Assembly: GCF_040676615.1 (NCBI RefSeq) | Contig: NZ_JBFAPI010000023.1 | Coordinates: forward strand, 1 to 64,000 | DNA length: 64,000 nucleotides | Source: Asanoa sp040676615 | Lineage (GTDB): Bacteria; Actinomycetota; Actinomycetes; Mycobacteriales; Micromonosporaceae | Direction: 5' to 3' | Part shown: positions 30,694 through 38,877 of the stretch, one piece after another | Numbering within the stretch: position 1 is the first letter of the stretch | Layout: each line of letters begins with the position of its first letter | The notes under the pieces: generated by a model | Seen by the model: the letters and a program-made list of their open reading frames with translations, nothing else | What the model was told of the DNA's origin: nothing | The model's database searches: none | Made by a program: the position numbers and the translations under genes

Positions 30694-33600
30694 TTACGCG
30701 TCCTTTCCGGATGGATCTTCGATCCGCGACCGGTCGTCGTCCTTTTCAGAGGGTACGGGCGGCGTCACGGCGCCGTTCCCCTCCGTCCGGTCGGGAAGTT
30801 CAGCCGACGCACCGTTTCCGTCGGCCGGCGCGTGCGGGCTTTCCGGGTCCCCGCTGGCACCGTTGGCGGCTTCGGCGGCCGGGTCGGTGCGGATCCGCAC
30901 CGGCCGGGTGGCGTCGTCGAGTTCCTTCTTCGTGGGCGGTGCCGGCGGTGTCCAGATCGGCTTCGGCGCCGTTTCGGCCGCGCTTTCCCGGCGGCCGCGG
31001 CTGGTGCCGGCCTGCAGGGCCGACATGCGGGCCCGGACTTCTTCCGGGTCGCGGGGAGCGGGCGGCGCGGAGGTCGGGCTCGTCGGCCCGCCGAAGCCGG
31101 CCGGGAAGCTGCCCGACGACTCGCCGTCGTCGACGGGGCGGCGCAGTTGCGGCGCGAGGTGGCGCTGGCGGTTGCGCCGCGGCAGGCCGTCCTCGCCGAC
31201 GACCAGTTCGGCGGTCGAGTCGTCGGCGGGCCGCTTGCGGCGTCGCTGCACCGGCAGGCCGAGCGCCGGGGTCGGCTCTGCGGCGAACTCGGCCGATGAC
31301 GCCGCGCCCGCCGACCGCTCAAGGGCCGAACCGCCGAGCCCGGACGCCGGCCCGATCGAGGGTGCTCCAGGCGTCGACCCGCTCGAGGTCGAGCCGGCGA
31401 AGGTCGGCCCGGACGAGATCGGGTTCGTCGGGGTCGAGTTCGGGTTCGTCAGGGTTGAGGCCGGGTTCGTCGGGGTCGAATTCGGGTTCGTCGGGGTCGA
31501 GGTCGGGCTCGTCGGGCTCGTCGCGCCCTTCGGACTCGAGAAGGTCGAGGTCGGGCTCGTCGGGGTGGAGAAGGTCGAGGTCGGACCCGTCGGGCTCGAG
31601 AAGGTCGAGGTCGGGTTCGTCGGGGTCGAGAAGGTCGGGGCCGGGTTCGTCGGGGTCGGGAAGGTCGAGGTCGGGAAGGTCGAGGTCGGGACCGTCGAGG
31701 CCGGGAGCGACGAGGTTGGCGCGGGGTTGTCGGTCTTGCGGCGGGTCAGGCCGCCGGACAGCGCCGTGGGCCAGTTGGACCGCGGCGACGAGCTCCACGC
31801 CCCGGCCGGTGTGCTGTCGCCGGAGCCGGTCATCGCGCCGTCCGGGACCGTCCACACGGGGGAGTCGTCGGCGTTCTCGCCCGGCATCAGGACCGCGTCG
31901 GCGTCGCCGGCCGGCAAGGCGCGGTCGGCCGGCTCGCGGCCGGGCAGGGCCAGCGCGGCGGTGCCGGCGCCGATCAGCGCCGTCGGGAGCAGCGCGACCG
32001 CGGTCACGCCTCCGTAGGGCGACGGGCGGAGCTGGACGCGTACGCCATGGCGGGCACCCAGCTGGGCCACCACGAACAGGCCCAGGCGCGCGGAGTTGGC
32101 CGGGTCGAACTCGGGCGGCTCGGAGAGCCGCTGGTTGGCCTCGGCGATCGCCTCCGCCGGCATGCCCAGGCCGCGGTCTTCGATCTCGATCGCGTAGCCG
32201 TTGGGCACTGCCTGCCCGGCCACGTGCACCTTGGTGTGCGGCGGCGAGAACGAGGTCGCGTTCTCGATCAGCTCGGCCAGTAGGTGGATCACGTCGGCGA
32301 CCGCACGGCCGGCGACCGCGGCGGGCTCGACGGCCACGATGTTGACCCGCGGATAGTCCTCCACCTCGGACACCGCGCCGCGGATGACGTCGATCATCGG
32401 GACCGGCACCCGCCAGCCGCGGCCGGGTGCGGCGCCGGCCAGCACGACCAGGTCTTCGGCGTGGCGGCGCATGCGGGTGGCCAGGTGGTCGACGCGGAAC
32501 AGGTCGCCCAGCTCGTCGGGGTCGGTGGTGCGCCGTTCCATCTTGTCGAGCAGCGCGAGCTGGCGGTGCAGCAGCGTCTGGCTGCGCCGGGCGATGTTGA
32601 GGAAGACCTCGCTGAGGCCGCGCCGCAGCGCCGCCTCGTCGACCGCGGACCGGACCGCGGTGCGCTGGACCGCGGCGAACGCGTGGCCCACCTGGCCCAG
32701 CTCGTCGGAGCCGTATTCGAGCGGGGGCGACTCCGCGTCGACGTCGACCTCCTGTCCGCGGCGCAGGCGGCCGATCAGGGTGGGTAGTCGCTCGTCGGCC
32801 AGCTCGAGCGCGGTGGCCCGCAGCCCGATCAGGCGGCGGATGAGGCCGCGGCCGACCCGGATGGACACGTAGAGCGCGATGCCGACCGCGATCAGGCCGA
32901 GGATGCCGGCCAGCGCCAGCCGGATCAGGATGCCGGTCGCGACCGGGACCGCGCGGTCGGCGAGCCGGTCGGAGGCGTCAAGCTCGAACTCGCGCAGGGC
33001 GTGTTGCACGGTGTCGTACGAAGACTGCCAGGCGGTCTGGGCGACCGGTGGTCTCGTGTTGTCGCGGCCCTTGCTCACCAGCGTGTCGAGCATGTCGTTG
33101 AGCTGGCCGAACGCGGCGCCCTCGGTGAGCTGGGTGTATTGCGCGCGGTCGTCGTCGGGCAGGTCGGCGAGGGCCGAGTCGTAGAGGTAGCGCTCGGTGC
33201 CGATGATCTGCACGAGCTGGCCGTGCTCGCCGGCGGCGAACTTGTCGCCCGCGAAGACCCCGCCGAGCAGCGCGTCGGCGCGGGCCAGCACCTCGCGGGC
33301 GCGGCCGAGCGAGGTGACCGCCCGACCCTCGCGGCCGAGTTGCTCGTCGGGCAGGGCGACCAGCACGGAGAACGCGCGGAAGGCCGAGTCGATCACGCCG
33401 TTGTAGAGGCCCAGCGCGCCGGCCTTGTCCATGTCGCGGCGGTCGATGAAGTCGCGGCCCGACGGCAGCACCGCGAACGACTGGTCGAGCTGCTGGAGCC
33501 GGCTGGCCAGCAGGTCGCTGGTGTCGGCGCCGGCCGAGGAGCGGCGGAACTCGCTGATCGCGTCGTCGGTCACCGCGCGCTGGGTGGCGAGCCGTTCCGG

Positions 33601-33834
33601 ACTGCTTCTTCCGGCCAGGTAGACAAGGGACAGTCGGCGTTCCTGCTGCAAAGCGGCGACGACGTTTTCACCGGGCTTGCCGATGTCGTCGAGCAGGCCT
33701 TGCGCCGACAGCAGGCTGAGCGCCGGACCCAGCGTCAACGTGGTCGCGAAGATCCACAATGCGGTGAGCGCGGCGATCGGCACGGCGACCAGGGAAATGA
33801 TCTTCGAACGGATCGACCAGCTGCGCGAATTCAT
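30694..33834 (-). CDS. Conservon sensor histidine kinase-like protein (CvnA type) with long repetitive tail
   Basis: 1046 residues. A first membrane helix (IISLVAVPIAALTALWIFAT) is followed by a nitrate/nitrite-sensing-type (NIT) extracytoplasmic domain of about 270 residues with VVAALQQERRLSLVYLAG, a second helix (ILGLIAVGIALYVSIRVGRG), a HAMP-like linker and an ATPase domain with LLAELIENATSFSPP (N box) and EDRGLGMPAEAI (G1). There is no standard phospho-accepting H box, as is usual for CvnA. The last about 400 residues are low-complexity, including a Thr/Ser/Pro repeat array. ATG 33834 has GAGG upstream. Confidence 0.93.
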   Translation of the reverse strand: MNSRSWSIRSKIISLVAVPIAALTALWIFATTLTLGPALSLLSAQGLLDDIGKPGENVVAALQQERRLSLVYLAGRSSPERLATQRAVTDDAISEFRRSSAGADTSDLLASRLQQLDQSFAVLPSGRDFIDRRDMDKAGALGLYNGVIDSAFRAFSVLVALPDEQLGREGRAVTSLGRAREVLARADALLGGVFAGDKFAAGEHGQLVQIIGTERYLYDSALADLPDDDRAQYTQLTEGAAFGQLNDMLDTLVSKGRDNTRPPVAQTAWQSSYDTVQHALREFELDASDRLADRAVPVATGILIRLALAGILGLIAVGIALYVSIRVGRGLIRRLIGLRATALELADERLPTLIGRLRRGQEVDVDAESPPLEYGSDELGQVGHAFAAVQRTAVRSAVDEAALRRGLSEVFLNIARRSQTLLHRQLALLDKMERRTTDPDELGDLFRVDHLATRMRRHAEDLVVLAGAAPGRGWRVPVPMIDVIRGAVSEVEDYPRVNIVAVEPAAVAGRAVADVIHLLAELIENATSFSPPHTKVHVAGQAVPNGYAIEIEDRGLGMPAEAIAEANQRLSEPPEFDPANSARLGLFVVAQLGARHGVRVQLRPSPYGGVTAVALLPTALIGAGTAALALPGREPADRALPAGDADAVLMPGENADDSPVWTVPDGAMTGSGDSTPAGAWSSSPRSNWPTALSGGLTRRKTDNPAPTSSLPASTVPTSTFPTSTFPTPTNPAPTFSTPTNPTSTFSSPTGPTSTFSTPTSPTSTFSSPKGATSPTSPTSTPTNPNSTPTNPASTLTNPNSTPTNPISSGPTFAGSTSSGSTPGAPSIGPASGLGGSALERSAGAASSAEFAAEPTPALGLPVQRRRKRPADDSTAELVVGEDGLPRRNRQRHLAPQLRRPVDDGESSGSFPAGFGGPTSPTSAPPAPRDPEEVRARMSALQAGTSRGRRESAAETAPKPIWTPPAPPTKKELDDATRPVRIRTDPAAEAANGASGDPESPHAPADGNGASAELPDRTEGNGAVTPPVPSEKDDDRSRIEDPSGKDA
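31380..31735 (-). repeat. In-frame Thr/Ser/Pro minisatellite in the sensor kinase tail
   Basis: Encodes about four 10-residue units of the form TSTFSSPTGP and then shorter PTNPNST-type units. At DNA level it is built from GTCGAGGTCGG and GTCGGGGTCGAG blocks, with 30-bp and shorter periods. It lies in the disordered cytoplasmic tail. Confidence 0.8.
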
Positions 33835-34060
33835 CAGTCCTCGCCCGAGGGGTTGGCAGGAGCGACGACACGCGACCTGCCCGCTCCCGCCAGAAAGCCG
33901 ACACCGCCGAGACGCATGCGCCTTGGGCAGGATACGCAAATGCCGGCGGTGGCACTACAGCCAGCCGTCGATGGCGGTCGCAGATTTCCGAACTAGTCCC
34001 GCGATACGCGATTGGCGACCGTTGCCATCTGGGAAATAACGAGGGCGAAGGAGGAACGCC

Positions 34061-34642
34061 ATGTCGCCCACCCAGATTGTCGTTCTCGTCATCGTCATCG
34101 TGGTGATCGCCGCCGTCGGCATCTTCGCGTGGAACGCGATGCGCCGCCGGGCCCTGCGCGAACGCTTCGGCCCGGAATACGACCGGGTCCTCGAAGAGCA
34201 GGAGAGCCGGTCATCAGCCGAACGTGAACTGCGCGAGCGCGAGCGCCGGCACGCCGAACTGACCCTCACACCGCTCAGCGCGGAGTCGCGCGACCGTTAC
34301 GCACAGGCGTGGGAAGAGCTGCAGGTGCTCTTCGTCGACGACCCGGCCCGCGCGGTCGGCGCCGCCGACGAGCTGGTCACCCGCCTGGTCGCGGAGCGCG
34401 GCTATCCGACCGAGAACTACGACGACCAACTCGCACACCTCTCCGTCGACCACGCCCGCACGCTCGGCAACTATCGCGAGGCGCACGAGATCCACCTCGC
34501 CAACGAGCGCGGTGAGGCCAGCACCGAGCAGCTGCGCAAGGCCGTCGTGCACTACCGCTCCCTGGTCGCCGAGCTGCTCGGCGACGAGCCGGTGGCCAGC
34601 CACAACACCGACGGCCCCGTCACCGACGCCGACGCCCGCTAG
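34061..34642 (+). CDS. Membrane-anchored protein with C-terminal helical domain shared with next gene
   Basis: 193 residues. One N-terminal membrane helix (IVVLVIVIVVIAAVGIFAWN) without a cleavage site is followed by a charged, probably coiled-coil segment (LEEQESRSSAERELRERERR). Residues about 75-171 form a helical domain with LQVLFVDDPARAVGAADELV and VVHYRSLVAELL, closely similar to the C-terminal domain of the next gene product. I do not recognise a named family. It is divergent from the conservon and 17 bases upstream of its paralogue, so the two form an operon. Confidence 0.7.
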   Translation: MSPTQIVVLVIVIVVIAAVGIFAWNAMRRRALRERFGPEYDRVLEEQESRSSAERELRERERRHAELTLTPLSAESRDRYAQAWEELQVLFVDDPARAVGAADELVTRLVAERGYPTENYDDQLAHLSVDHARTLGNYREAHEIHLANERGEASTEQLRKAVVHYRSLVAELLGDEPVASHNTDGPVTDADAR

Positions 34643-34659
34643 TTTCGAGGAGATCCCCC

Positions 34660-35952
34660 ATGACCTATCAGGACCAGCGCAACGACGAGCACCCCGAAGC
34701 GGTGCGCTCCGACCCGGTTCCGGTGCAGCGCACCTCGCCCGACGACCTCGACGACGACCGCGACCCCCGCGACAGTGACGGCGACGGCGTCGACGACCGC
34801 ACCGAAGCCGATGCGGGCTACCACGAGAACAGCGAGCCCGAGGTCGGCTACCACGAGAACACCGACGCGGAGCCCGGCTTCCACGAGAACGCCGACGCCG
34901 ACGGCGATGGCGTCACCGACCGGGCCGACTCCGACGGTGACGGCGTCACCGACCGGGCCGACGCCGACGCCGGCTACCACGACAACGACGACCTCGAGCA
35001 CGAGACAGAAGACGACGAGCGCACCGGGTACGACGAGCCGGTGCTCGCCTCGCCCGTCGACGACGACGGCGACCGGACCGGGATCGACAGCTCCGAGCTG
35101 GACCGCGAGCGGGACGAGGAGCACGACCGTGACGGTCTCGGCGGCCCGACGTTCCCCGACTCGGCGATGACACCGGCCGCCTTCGGCGCCGCCACGGCCG
35201 GCGGCGCGGCAGCCGCAGCGGCGATGGCCGCCAACCGCACCGACACCCGCACCGACGCCGAGGCGGTCGAAGACCGCACGGACGTCGACCGCACGGACAC
35301 CGACCGCACTGACCTCGACCGCGCCGACCTCGACCGCGCCGACCTCGACCGCACGGACCTCGACGGCACGGACGTCGACCGCACCCGCGTCGAGGGCACG
35401 GACGTCGACGGCACGGACCTCGACCGCACCGACGTCGACCGGACCGACCACGACCAGGCCGGATACGGCCGGACCGACGCCGACCTGACCACCTTCGACC
35501 CGACCGACCGCGACCGTGCCGACGAGGACCGGGTCGACGCTGACGCGGTCGACGAGGACCGGGTGGACGGCGTACCGGTCGAAGACGACCTGGCCGTGGC
35601 CGAGACCGACGTGGCCGTGGCCGGGACTGACCAGGCCGCCGCCGGGCGCGCCGAGCTGATGCCCGGCGAGGTCGACGCCGAGCCGGTCACCGCGCTGGTC
35701 GCGGCCGAGGCCGCCCAGGGCTTCCGGGACCGCTGGCGCGAGGTGCAACTGCGCTTCGTCGACGACCCGCGCGCTGCCGCCGGCGAGGCCCAGGGTCTCG
35801 CGGAAGAGGCAGCCGACGCCCTGGCCGCCGCCATCGACGCGATGCGCACCGACCTCGGCGGCTGGGAGGCCACCGAGGGTGCCGACACCGAACACCTGCG
35901 GGTGGTGGTCCGCCGCTACCGCGACTTCCTGGACCGGATGCTGCAGAGCTGA
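34660..35952 (+). CDS. Highly acidic repeat protein with TSP3-like and pentapeptide-like repeats
   Basis: 430 residues without signal peptide. Residues 38-50 and 79-103 contain DSDGDGVDDRTEAD and DADGDGVTDRADSDGDGV, thrombospondin-type-3-like calcium motifs, interleaved with four GYHEN-type units. An Ala-rich stretch near 185-200 leads to a run of five-residue ADLDR/TDVDG repeats, which fit the pentapeptide-repeat rule loosely. Residues 349-430 (WREVQLRFVDDPRAAAGEAQ to RRYRDFLDRML) match the C-terminal domain of the upstream protein. ATG 34660 follows GAGGAG. Function unknown; calcium-dependent assembly is an inference. Confidence 0.7.
   Translation: MTYQDQRNDEHPEAVRSDPVPVQRTSPDDLDDDRDPRDSDGDGVDDRTEADAGYHENSEPEVGYHENTDAEPGFHENADADGDGVTDRADSDGDGVTDRADADAGYHDNDDLEHETEDDERTGYDEPVLASPVDDDGDRTGIDSSELDRERDEEHDRDGLGGPTFPDSAMTPAAFGAATAGGAAAAAAMAANRTDTRTDAEAVEDRTDVDRTDTDRTDLDRADLDRADLDRTDLDGTDVDRTRVEGTDVDGTDLDRTDVDRTDHDQAGYGRTDADLTTFDPTDRDRADEDRVDADAVDEDRVDGVPVEDDLAVAETDVAVAGTDQAAAGRAELMPGEVDAEPVTALVAAEAAQGFRDRWREVQLRFVDDPRAAAGEAQGLAEEAADALAAAIDAMRTDLGGWEATEGADTEHLRVVVRRYRDFLDRMLQS
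35270..35465 (+). repeat. 15-bp in-frame repeat encoding TD(L/V)D(R/G) pentapeptides
   Basis: About a dozen units near ACGGACGTCGACCGC in the acidic protein gene. Residue pattern A/T-D-L/V-D-R/G recalls pentapeptide-repeat proteins, whose central Leu points inward, but acidic residues dominate. Confidence 0.75.
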
Positions 35953-35964
35953 TCAGCCGATCCC

Positions 35965-36004
35965 GTCGAGGCCGCGCCGCTCAACCCAGCGGCGTGGCCT
36001 CGAC
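35965..36004. terminator. Bidirectional hairpin, 17-bp arms with one mismatch
   Basis: GTCGAGGCCGCGCCGCT (35965-35981), loop CAACCC, AGCGGCGTGGCCTCGAC (35988-36004). It lies at the convergent end of the acidic-protein gene and the following minus-strand gene. Confidence 0.75.
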
Positions 36005-36661
36005 GCGTTGCCCCTCGACGGTTACCGCACCGGCCGGCAACTCCAGCGGCGGCGCCGGTCGCGCCTCGCCGTCGACCTCGAGGATTCCGACCTGCCGCCC
36101 GTCGACCACGATCCACCCGCCGCGGACCTTGGCGTTGCGCACCTCGGCGGTCGCCCGGTAGAGCCCCGACGGCTTTCGCACCGCGGCGACGTCGAAGGAG
36201 AAGCTGTCGCGCCCGACGGTCGCCGTACCCTTGGCCCGCTTGGTGTCGAACGACCCGCTGACCCGGCCCTTCTCGCCGGTGAGGGCCAGCCGACCGTCGA
36301 CCGCGGTGCCCTGGAACCAGGCCTCGACCCGGTTGCCGTCACAGAGATAGGCGATCGCCACCCCGTCCTTGACCGCGATCGCGATGCTGGACCGCCCGTC
36401 CCGGGTCGAGCCGGCCCAGGTCACCGTGACCTTCTCCTGCGCCTGTGCCTTGGCCGGCGGCGGCGTGACCGCGCGGTCGGCCGGCGGCGGGGTCGGCGAG
36501 GGCGCCGCGGTCGTGGCCGTGACGGCCGGCGGCGCGGCCACGGCCGGCGCCCGCGCGGCGGCGGGTTTCGGTGCCACCGTCAGCGCGTCGTTGGCGAAGA
36601 ACAGCCCGGCGCCGGCGGCCAAGCCGACCACCAGCATCACGATCGTTCCCACATGCTTCAT
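35981..36661 (-). CDS. Membrane-anchored conserved hypothetical protein
   Basis: 226 residues. One N-terminal membrane helix (TIVMLVVGLAAGAGLFFAND) is followed by an Ala/Pro/Thr-rich spacer of about 50 residues and a beta-rich domain of about 150 residues (VTVTWAGSTRDGRSSIAIAV, IAYLCDGNRVEAWFQGTAVD, VSGSFDTKRAKGTATVG). I recognise this as a type of conserved actinobacterial extracytoplasmic protein but know no function. ATG 36661 is selected because GGGGAG precedes it and the membrane helix then starts at residue 5. Confidence 0.65.
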   Translation of the reverse strand: MKHVGTIVMLVVGLAAGAGLFFANDALTVAPKPAAARAPAVAAPPAVTATTAAPSPTPPPADRAVTPPPAKAQAQEKVTVTWAGSTRDGRSSIAIAVKDGVAIAYLCDGNRVEAWFQGTAVDGRLALTGEKGRVSGSFDTKRAKGTATVGRDSFSFDVAAVRKPSGLYRATAEVRNAKVRGGWIVVDGRQVGILEVDGEARPAPPLELPAGAVTVEGQRVEATPLG

Positions 36662-36860
36662 GACCACTCCCCGCCGGCGTCGTCGCGTTCGGGCCCGGCC
36701 CGTCCATGATGTCCCGTCCGTGCACACCTGGGCAGAGCGGAAACCTGACAGATCGCCGCGCCGCCGGCTGAACTGAAGAGTTTTCGCGAACGTCGCCCGG
36801 GGTACCTCCCGCCGCGCGATCGATCCGAGCCGTTCGGACCGGCAGGCGAAAGGGGACGGT

Positions 36861-38516
36861 GTGGACGGTGGGCTGCGCCTAAATCTGAACGTGCTGGACT
36901 ACGTGCTGCTGGCGCTCTATTTCGCGACCGTGCTCGGTGTCGGTTTCGCAGCCCGGCGGGCGATCAGGACCAGCGTCGACTTCTTCCTGTCCGGGCGTTC
37001 GCTGCCGGCCTGGGTGACCGGGCTCGCGTTCGTCTCGGCCAACCTCGGCGCGCTGGAAATCATCGGCATGGCTGCCAACGGCGCCCAGTACGGCCTCATG
37101 ACGGTGCACTACTACTGGATCGGCGCCGTGCCGGCGATGGTGTTCCTGGGCATCGTCATGATGCCCTTCTACTACGGCTCCAAGGTCCGTTCGGTGCCGG
37201 AATACCTGCGCCGGCGATTCAACTGGAAGAGCCACCTCTTCAACGCGATCACCTTCGCGGTGGCCCAGATGCTGATCGCCGGGGTCAACCTCTACGCGCT
37301 CGCCCTCGTGCTCGACGCCCTGCTGGGCTGGCCGCTGTGGGTCTCGATCATCGCCGGCGCGGCGATCGTGCTGACCTACATCAGCATCGGCGGCCTGACC
37401 TCGGCGATCTACAACGAGGTGCTGCAGTTCTTCGTGATCCTGGCCGGGCTCATCCCGATCACGGTGCTCGGCCTGGTCAAGGTCGGCGGCATCAACGGGC
37501 TGTTCGACAAGGTACGCGACGGCGACCTCGGCCGGGCCGGCCTGCACGCCTGGTCCAACACCGGTTCGTCCGACAACCCTCTCGGCGCGCACTGGTTGGG
37601 CATCGTCTTCGGGCTCGGCTTCGTGCTGTCGTTCGGCTACTGGACCACCAACTTCGCCGAGGTGCAGCGGGCGCTGTCCGCCCGCAACATGAGCGCCGCC
37701 CGGCGTACGCCACTGATCGCGGCGTACCCGAAGCTGTTCATCCCGCTGTTGACCGTGATTCCCGGGATGGTCGCGGTCGTCACGGTGCAGGGCCTCGGCG
37801 CCGAAGACGGCGACCTGGTCTACAACAACGCGATCCCGTTGCTGATGCGCGACCTGCTGCCCAACGGTGTGCTCGGCGTCGCGGTGACCGGGCTGATGGC
37901 CTCGTTCATGGCCGGCATGGCGGCCAACGTCAGCGGCTTCAACACCGTGTTCACCTACGACATCTGGCAGACGTACGTGAAGCGGGAGCGCTCCGACGAC
38001 TACTACATCAAGATCGGCCGGGTCGCGACGGTCGGCGGCATCGTCGTCGGCATCGGCACCGCGTTCATCGCCGCCGGGTTCAACAACATCATGAACTACA
38101 TCCAGGCGCTGTTCTCGGTGTTCAACGCCCCGCTGTTCGCCACGTTCATCCTCGGCATGTTCTGGAAGCGGATGACCACGGCGGCCGGGTTCTGGTCGCT
38201 GTTGTCGGGCACGGTCGTGGCGTTGGGTACCTATTTCCTCTACCTGGGTGGCGCGTTGCCGTTCAACACCGACCTGGAGGAGAGCTTCTGGGGTGCCGGC
38301 CTCGCGTTCGTGACCGTCCTGGTCACGGGGTTCGTCATCAGCCGGTTCGGTCAGCCGAAGCCGGAAAGCGAACTCCGCGGGCTGGTGTCGGGGCTGGGGG
38401 GCGTCGACCTCAAGGGCGACGTGATCGCGGGCGACGCGGTCTGGTACCGGTCGCCGCTGCTGCTCGGCGGTGTCGCGCTGGCCCTGTCCCTGCTGTTCTA
38501 CATCCCGGTCTGGTGA
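36861..38516 (+). CDS. Sodium:solute symporter family transporter
   Basis: 551 residues and about 14 membrane helices. Typical SSS sequences are VLDYVLLALYFATVLGVGFA with RSVDFFLSGRSLPAW-like residues after it, LEIIGMAANGAQYG in helix 2, RSVPEYLRRRFN, and LMASFMAGMAANVSGFNTVF in the sodium-site helix. It imports a solute, often a sugar or organic acid, with sodium. GTG 36861 is preceded by AAAGGGGA. A small two-helix protein gene follows at 13 bases and is presumably an accessory subunit. The cellulase gene lies next to it on the other strand, so a sugar substrate is reasonable but unproven. Confidence 0.9.
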   Translation: MDGGLRLNLNVLDYVLLALYFATVLGVGFAARRAIRTSVDFFLSGRSLPAWVTGLAFVSANLGALEIIGMAANGAQYGLMTVHYYWIGAVPAMVFLGIVMMPFYYGSKVRSVPEYLRRRFNWKSHLFNAITFAVAQMLIAGVNLYALALVLDALLGWPLWVSIIAGAAIVLTYISIGGLTSAIYNEVLQFFVILAGLIPITVLGLVKVGGINGLFDKVRDGDLGRAGLHAWSNTGSSDNPLGAHWLGIVFGLGFVLSFGYWTTNFAEVQRALSARNMSAARRTPLIAAYPKLFIPLLTVIPGMVAVVTVQGLGAEDGDLVYNNAIPLLMRDLLPNGVLGVAVTGLMASFMAGMAANVSGFNTVFTYDIWQTYVKRERSDDYYIKIGRVATVGGIVVGIGTAFIAAGFNNIMNYIQALFSVFNAPLFATFILGMFWKRMTTAAGFWSLLSGTVVALGTYFLYLGGALPFNTDLEESFWGAGLAFVTVLVTGFVISRFGQPKPESELRGLVSGLGGVDLKGDVIAGDAVWYRSPLLLGGVALALSLLFYIPVW

Positions 38517-38529
38517 GAGGAGCCGCGCG

Positions 38530-38817
38530 ATGAGCGACGACAACGAACTGCTGAACGAGACCGAGGAGGACCGGCGGGCATCGGCCGCGCGCCGGTTCGA
38601 CGTACGCCGGGTGATCGGTGGGTTGTTCGTGGTGTACGGCCTGATCGTCGGTGTGGCCGGCGTCTTCGACGGTTCGGCCGCGATCGACAAGGCCCAGGGC
38701 GTGCGGATCAACCTCTGGGCCGGGCTGGCGATGCTGGCGGTCGGGCTGCTCTTCCTGCTGTGGCAGTGGCTGTCGCCGGCCGAGGCGCCCGAGCCTCCGG
38801 AGCCTTCCTCGGAATAG
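38530..38817 (+). CDS. Small membrane protein linked to the symporter
   Basis: 95 residues. An acidic N-terminus (SDDNELLNETEEDRRASAAR) precedes two membrane helices (VIGGLFVVYGLIVGVAGVF and LWAGLAMLAVGLLFLLWQWL) and a Pro/Glu-rich tail. The gene starts 13 bases after the symporter stop, behind GAGGAG, and small proteins of this plan often follow SSS genes in actinobacteria. Probably an accessory or stabilising subunit; no direct evidence of function. Confidence 0.75.
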   Translation: MSDDNELLNETEEDRRASAARRFDVRRVIGGLFVVYGLIVGVAGVFDGSAAIDKAQGVRINLWAGLAMLAVGLLFLLWQWLSPAEAPEPPEPSSE

Positions 38818-38823
38818 GTGGAA

Positions 38824-38866
38824 ACGGGTCCCCGCACCGGCTGCCGTGACCGGAACGGGGACCCGT
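38824..38866. terminator. Bidirectional terminator hairpin
   Basis: ACGGGTCCCCG (38824-38834) pairs exactly with CGGGGACCCGT (38856-38866), with an inner CCGG pairing in the loop. It lies between the convergent symporter operon and cellulase gene. Confidence 0.75.
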
Positions 38867-38877
38867 CGTCTATGTGG

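Noticed and set aside
31319..31855. Asp/Leu-rich repeat protein (DEPDLDLL units) on the minus strand
   Set aside because: It is a shifted reading of the sensor kinase minisatellite.
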